This document shows, piece by piece, positions 35,210-36,011 of a stretch of DNA of 36,011 nt. Made by a program: the position numbers and the translations under genes. The notes below the pieces were generated by a model that saw only the letters and a list, made by a program, of their open reading frames with translations, was not told the DNA's origin and searched no databases. Source of the DNA: Elusimicrobiota bacterium. Its GTDB lineage: Bacteria > Elusimicrobiota > Elusimicrobia > Elusimicrobiales > UBA9959. Numbering within the stretch: position 1 is the first letter of the stretch; each line of letters starts with the position of its first letter. The stretch is taken from assembly GCA_026388125.1 (NCBI GenBank), contig JAPLKJ010000252.1, positions 1-36,011 on the forward strand, given 5' to 3'.

Positions 35210-36011
35210 ATGAATAAAACTGTCCTCGTATTTGCATCCGCAATTCTTTCCGCGGCTTTTAACCTGCCTCTTTGCGCTGAAACCGCGCTTGAGCAGTTTG
35301 GCTCCATCGGCCTGAAAACAGAGCTCCCGGCCCCCCAGCCTGCGGCAGCAAGCGCCGGCGAGGCGCGCTTGTCCGCTGAGGACGCAAGAAAAAAACTGCC
35401 GCTCTTCGATTACCGGAAGGCGGACGCTCTTTCCGTTACAAGAAGCACTCCTGTCGCGCATAAAGGCTATTCCGTAGAAGAGATAGAGCTTCTTATCAGC
35501 GACCCGCTGCGGCAGCTGGGGGAGTTTAAGCAGCAACTCATCTTTTACAGAGCGGCGGAGCCCGGCCCGCATCCTACGGTCCTGGTGTTCCCGCCTTTCA
35601 TGCCGCAGAAGATAGATGACTGGTCCGCGACCCATTTCACGAAAAAAGGGTTCAACGCTATCATCATCGCCCCGAGCGAAGCCCTCACCGACACCTCCCG
35701 CCCGCTGAACAAGGTGAGCGACATGCTTATAAGGGGCGTTATCAGCGCGAGGATGTGCATAGACCTGCTTGAAACTTTCCCCGAGGTGGATAAAGATAAA
35801 ATATACGCCTACGGGATCAGCATGGGCGGGATAAGGACCTCTCTGATATTCGGAGTCGAGCCACGGGTGAAAAAGGCGCTGGAAATTGTGGGGGGCGGAG
35901 ACCTGCCCGGGATAATAGCCGATACGCATTTCAAACTGCTTAAAACACTGAGGGATGAGAGGATGCGGATAGAGGGAATAGCCAATTTGGAAGAGTTCAG
36001 AACCTATATGA
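35210..36011 (+). CDS. Exported alpha/beta hydrolase (5' part, cut by window end)
   Basis: The frame is open from the ATG at 35210 to the last base, giving 267 residues without a stop, so the C-terminus lies outside. A signal peptide (VLVFASAILSAAFNLPLCA) and a Pro/Ala linker are followed by an alpha/beta hydrolase core. HPTVLVFPPFMPQ is the first strand with the oxyanion region, GFNAIIIAPSEAL the second, and YAYGISMGGIRTS carries the nucleophile elbow GxSxG. The Asp and His of the triad are probably beyond the edge. Substrate unknown; dienelactone-hydrolase or acyl-peptidase types are possible. AGGAAGCAGC precedes the ATG. An antisense frame at 35087-35929 is a shadow. Confidence 0.85.
   Translation, partial: MNKTVLVFASAILSAAFNLPLCAETALEQFGSIGLKTELPAPQPAAASAGEARLSAEDARKKLPLFDYRKADALSVTRSTPVAHKGYSVEEIELLISDPLRQLGEFKQQLIFYRAAEPGPHPTVLVFPPFMPQKIDDWSATHFTKKGFNAIIIAPSEALTDTSRPLNKVSDMLIRGVISARMCIDLLETFPEVDKDKIYAYGISMGGIRTSLIFGVEPRVKKALEIVGGGDLPGIIADTHFKLLKTLRDERMRIEGIANLEEFRTYM

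Noticed and set aside
35087-35929. 280-codon minus-strand frame
   Set aside because: It is antisense to the exported alpha/beta hydrolase, which has promoter, ribosome site, signal peptide and GxSxG.

Overview
The window is a GC-rich stretch of a bacterial chromosome with short spacers, several operon-like runs and no rRNA, tRNA, CRISPR array, transposase or recognisable phage gene. The cell is probably diderm. There is a signal-peptide protein with beta-barrel character ending in Phe, one lipoprotein candidate and many exported proteins. The gene mix (tandem clostripain-family proteases, TPR-tailed glycosyltransferase-like membrane proteins, exported repeat proteins) reminds me of groundwater or gut Elusimicrobiota. 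That assignment is an impression from gene style, not a marker-gene result.

Layout. 1-2.5 kb: end of a DUF2142-like membrane protein and a TMTC-like membrane/TPR protein. 2.5-5 kb: a small uncertain ORF, catabolic-type ornithine carbamoyltransferase, a perfect 20-bp-arm palindrome, and transaldolase. 5-9 kb, minus strand: a five-gene run of cysteine desulfurase, TusA-like protein, PP-loop ATPase, CDF metal exporter and hemolysin III-like protein. 9-14.2 kb: membrane/TPR protein, poly-gamma-glutamate hydrolase-like lipoprotein, carbamate kinase, threonine synthase, then a bidirectional terminator. 14.2-17.7 kb, minus strand: GAF-PAS sensor histidine kinase, outer-membrane barrel candidate, and an exported protein with seven GGxNxSPV repeats. 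17.9-21.4 kb: two tandem clostripain-family proteases and a small exported protein. 21.6-28.3 kb: folP, a folK-folC fusion, an exported protein with eight two-cysteine repeats, a COG0720 pterin enzyme with a CExxHGH motif, an exported unknown and guaA. 28.3-36 kb: an AT-richer patch with an HTH regulator, an exported FGE-like protein, cyanophycinase-like peptidase, CcdC-like membrane protein, exported pyroglutamyl-peptidase-like protein, two unknowns and the start of an exported alpha/beta hydrolase cut by the window edge.

How the genes may work together. Folate synthesis is represented by DHPS, HPPK and DHFS/FPGS, and the CExxHGH pterin synthase could supply the missing FolB step. Catabolic OTC and carbamate kinase are the two ATP-yielding steps of arginine fermentation. 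Around them lie many exported enzymes that attack peptides or unusual amino-acid polymers (clostripains, cyanophycinase-like, pyroglutamyl-peptidase-like, PGA-hydrolase-like), suggesting a lifestyle of scavenging external peptides. The cysteine desulfurase/TusA/PP-loop run looks like a dedicated sulfur-relay module of unknown target.

Regulatory pattern. Genes for exported proteins often have a TGnTAAACT-like -10 and a strong TTACGGAGG ribosome site. Several others have a -10 box ending six bases before the ATG and no ribosome site, which points to leaderless mRNAs. All functional calls are from reading the sequence; no database search was run.
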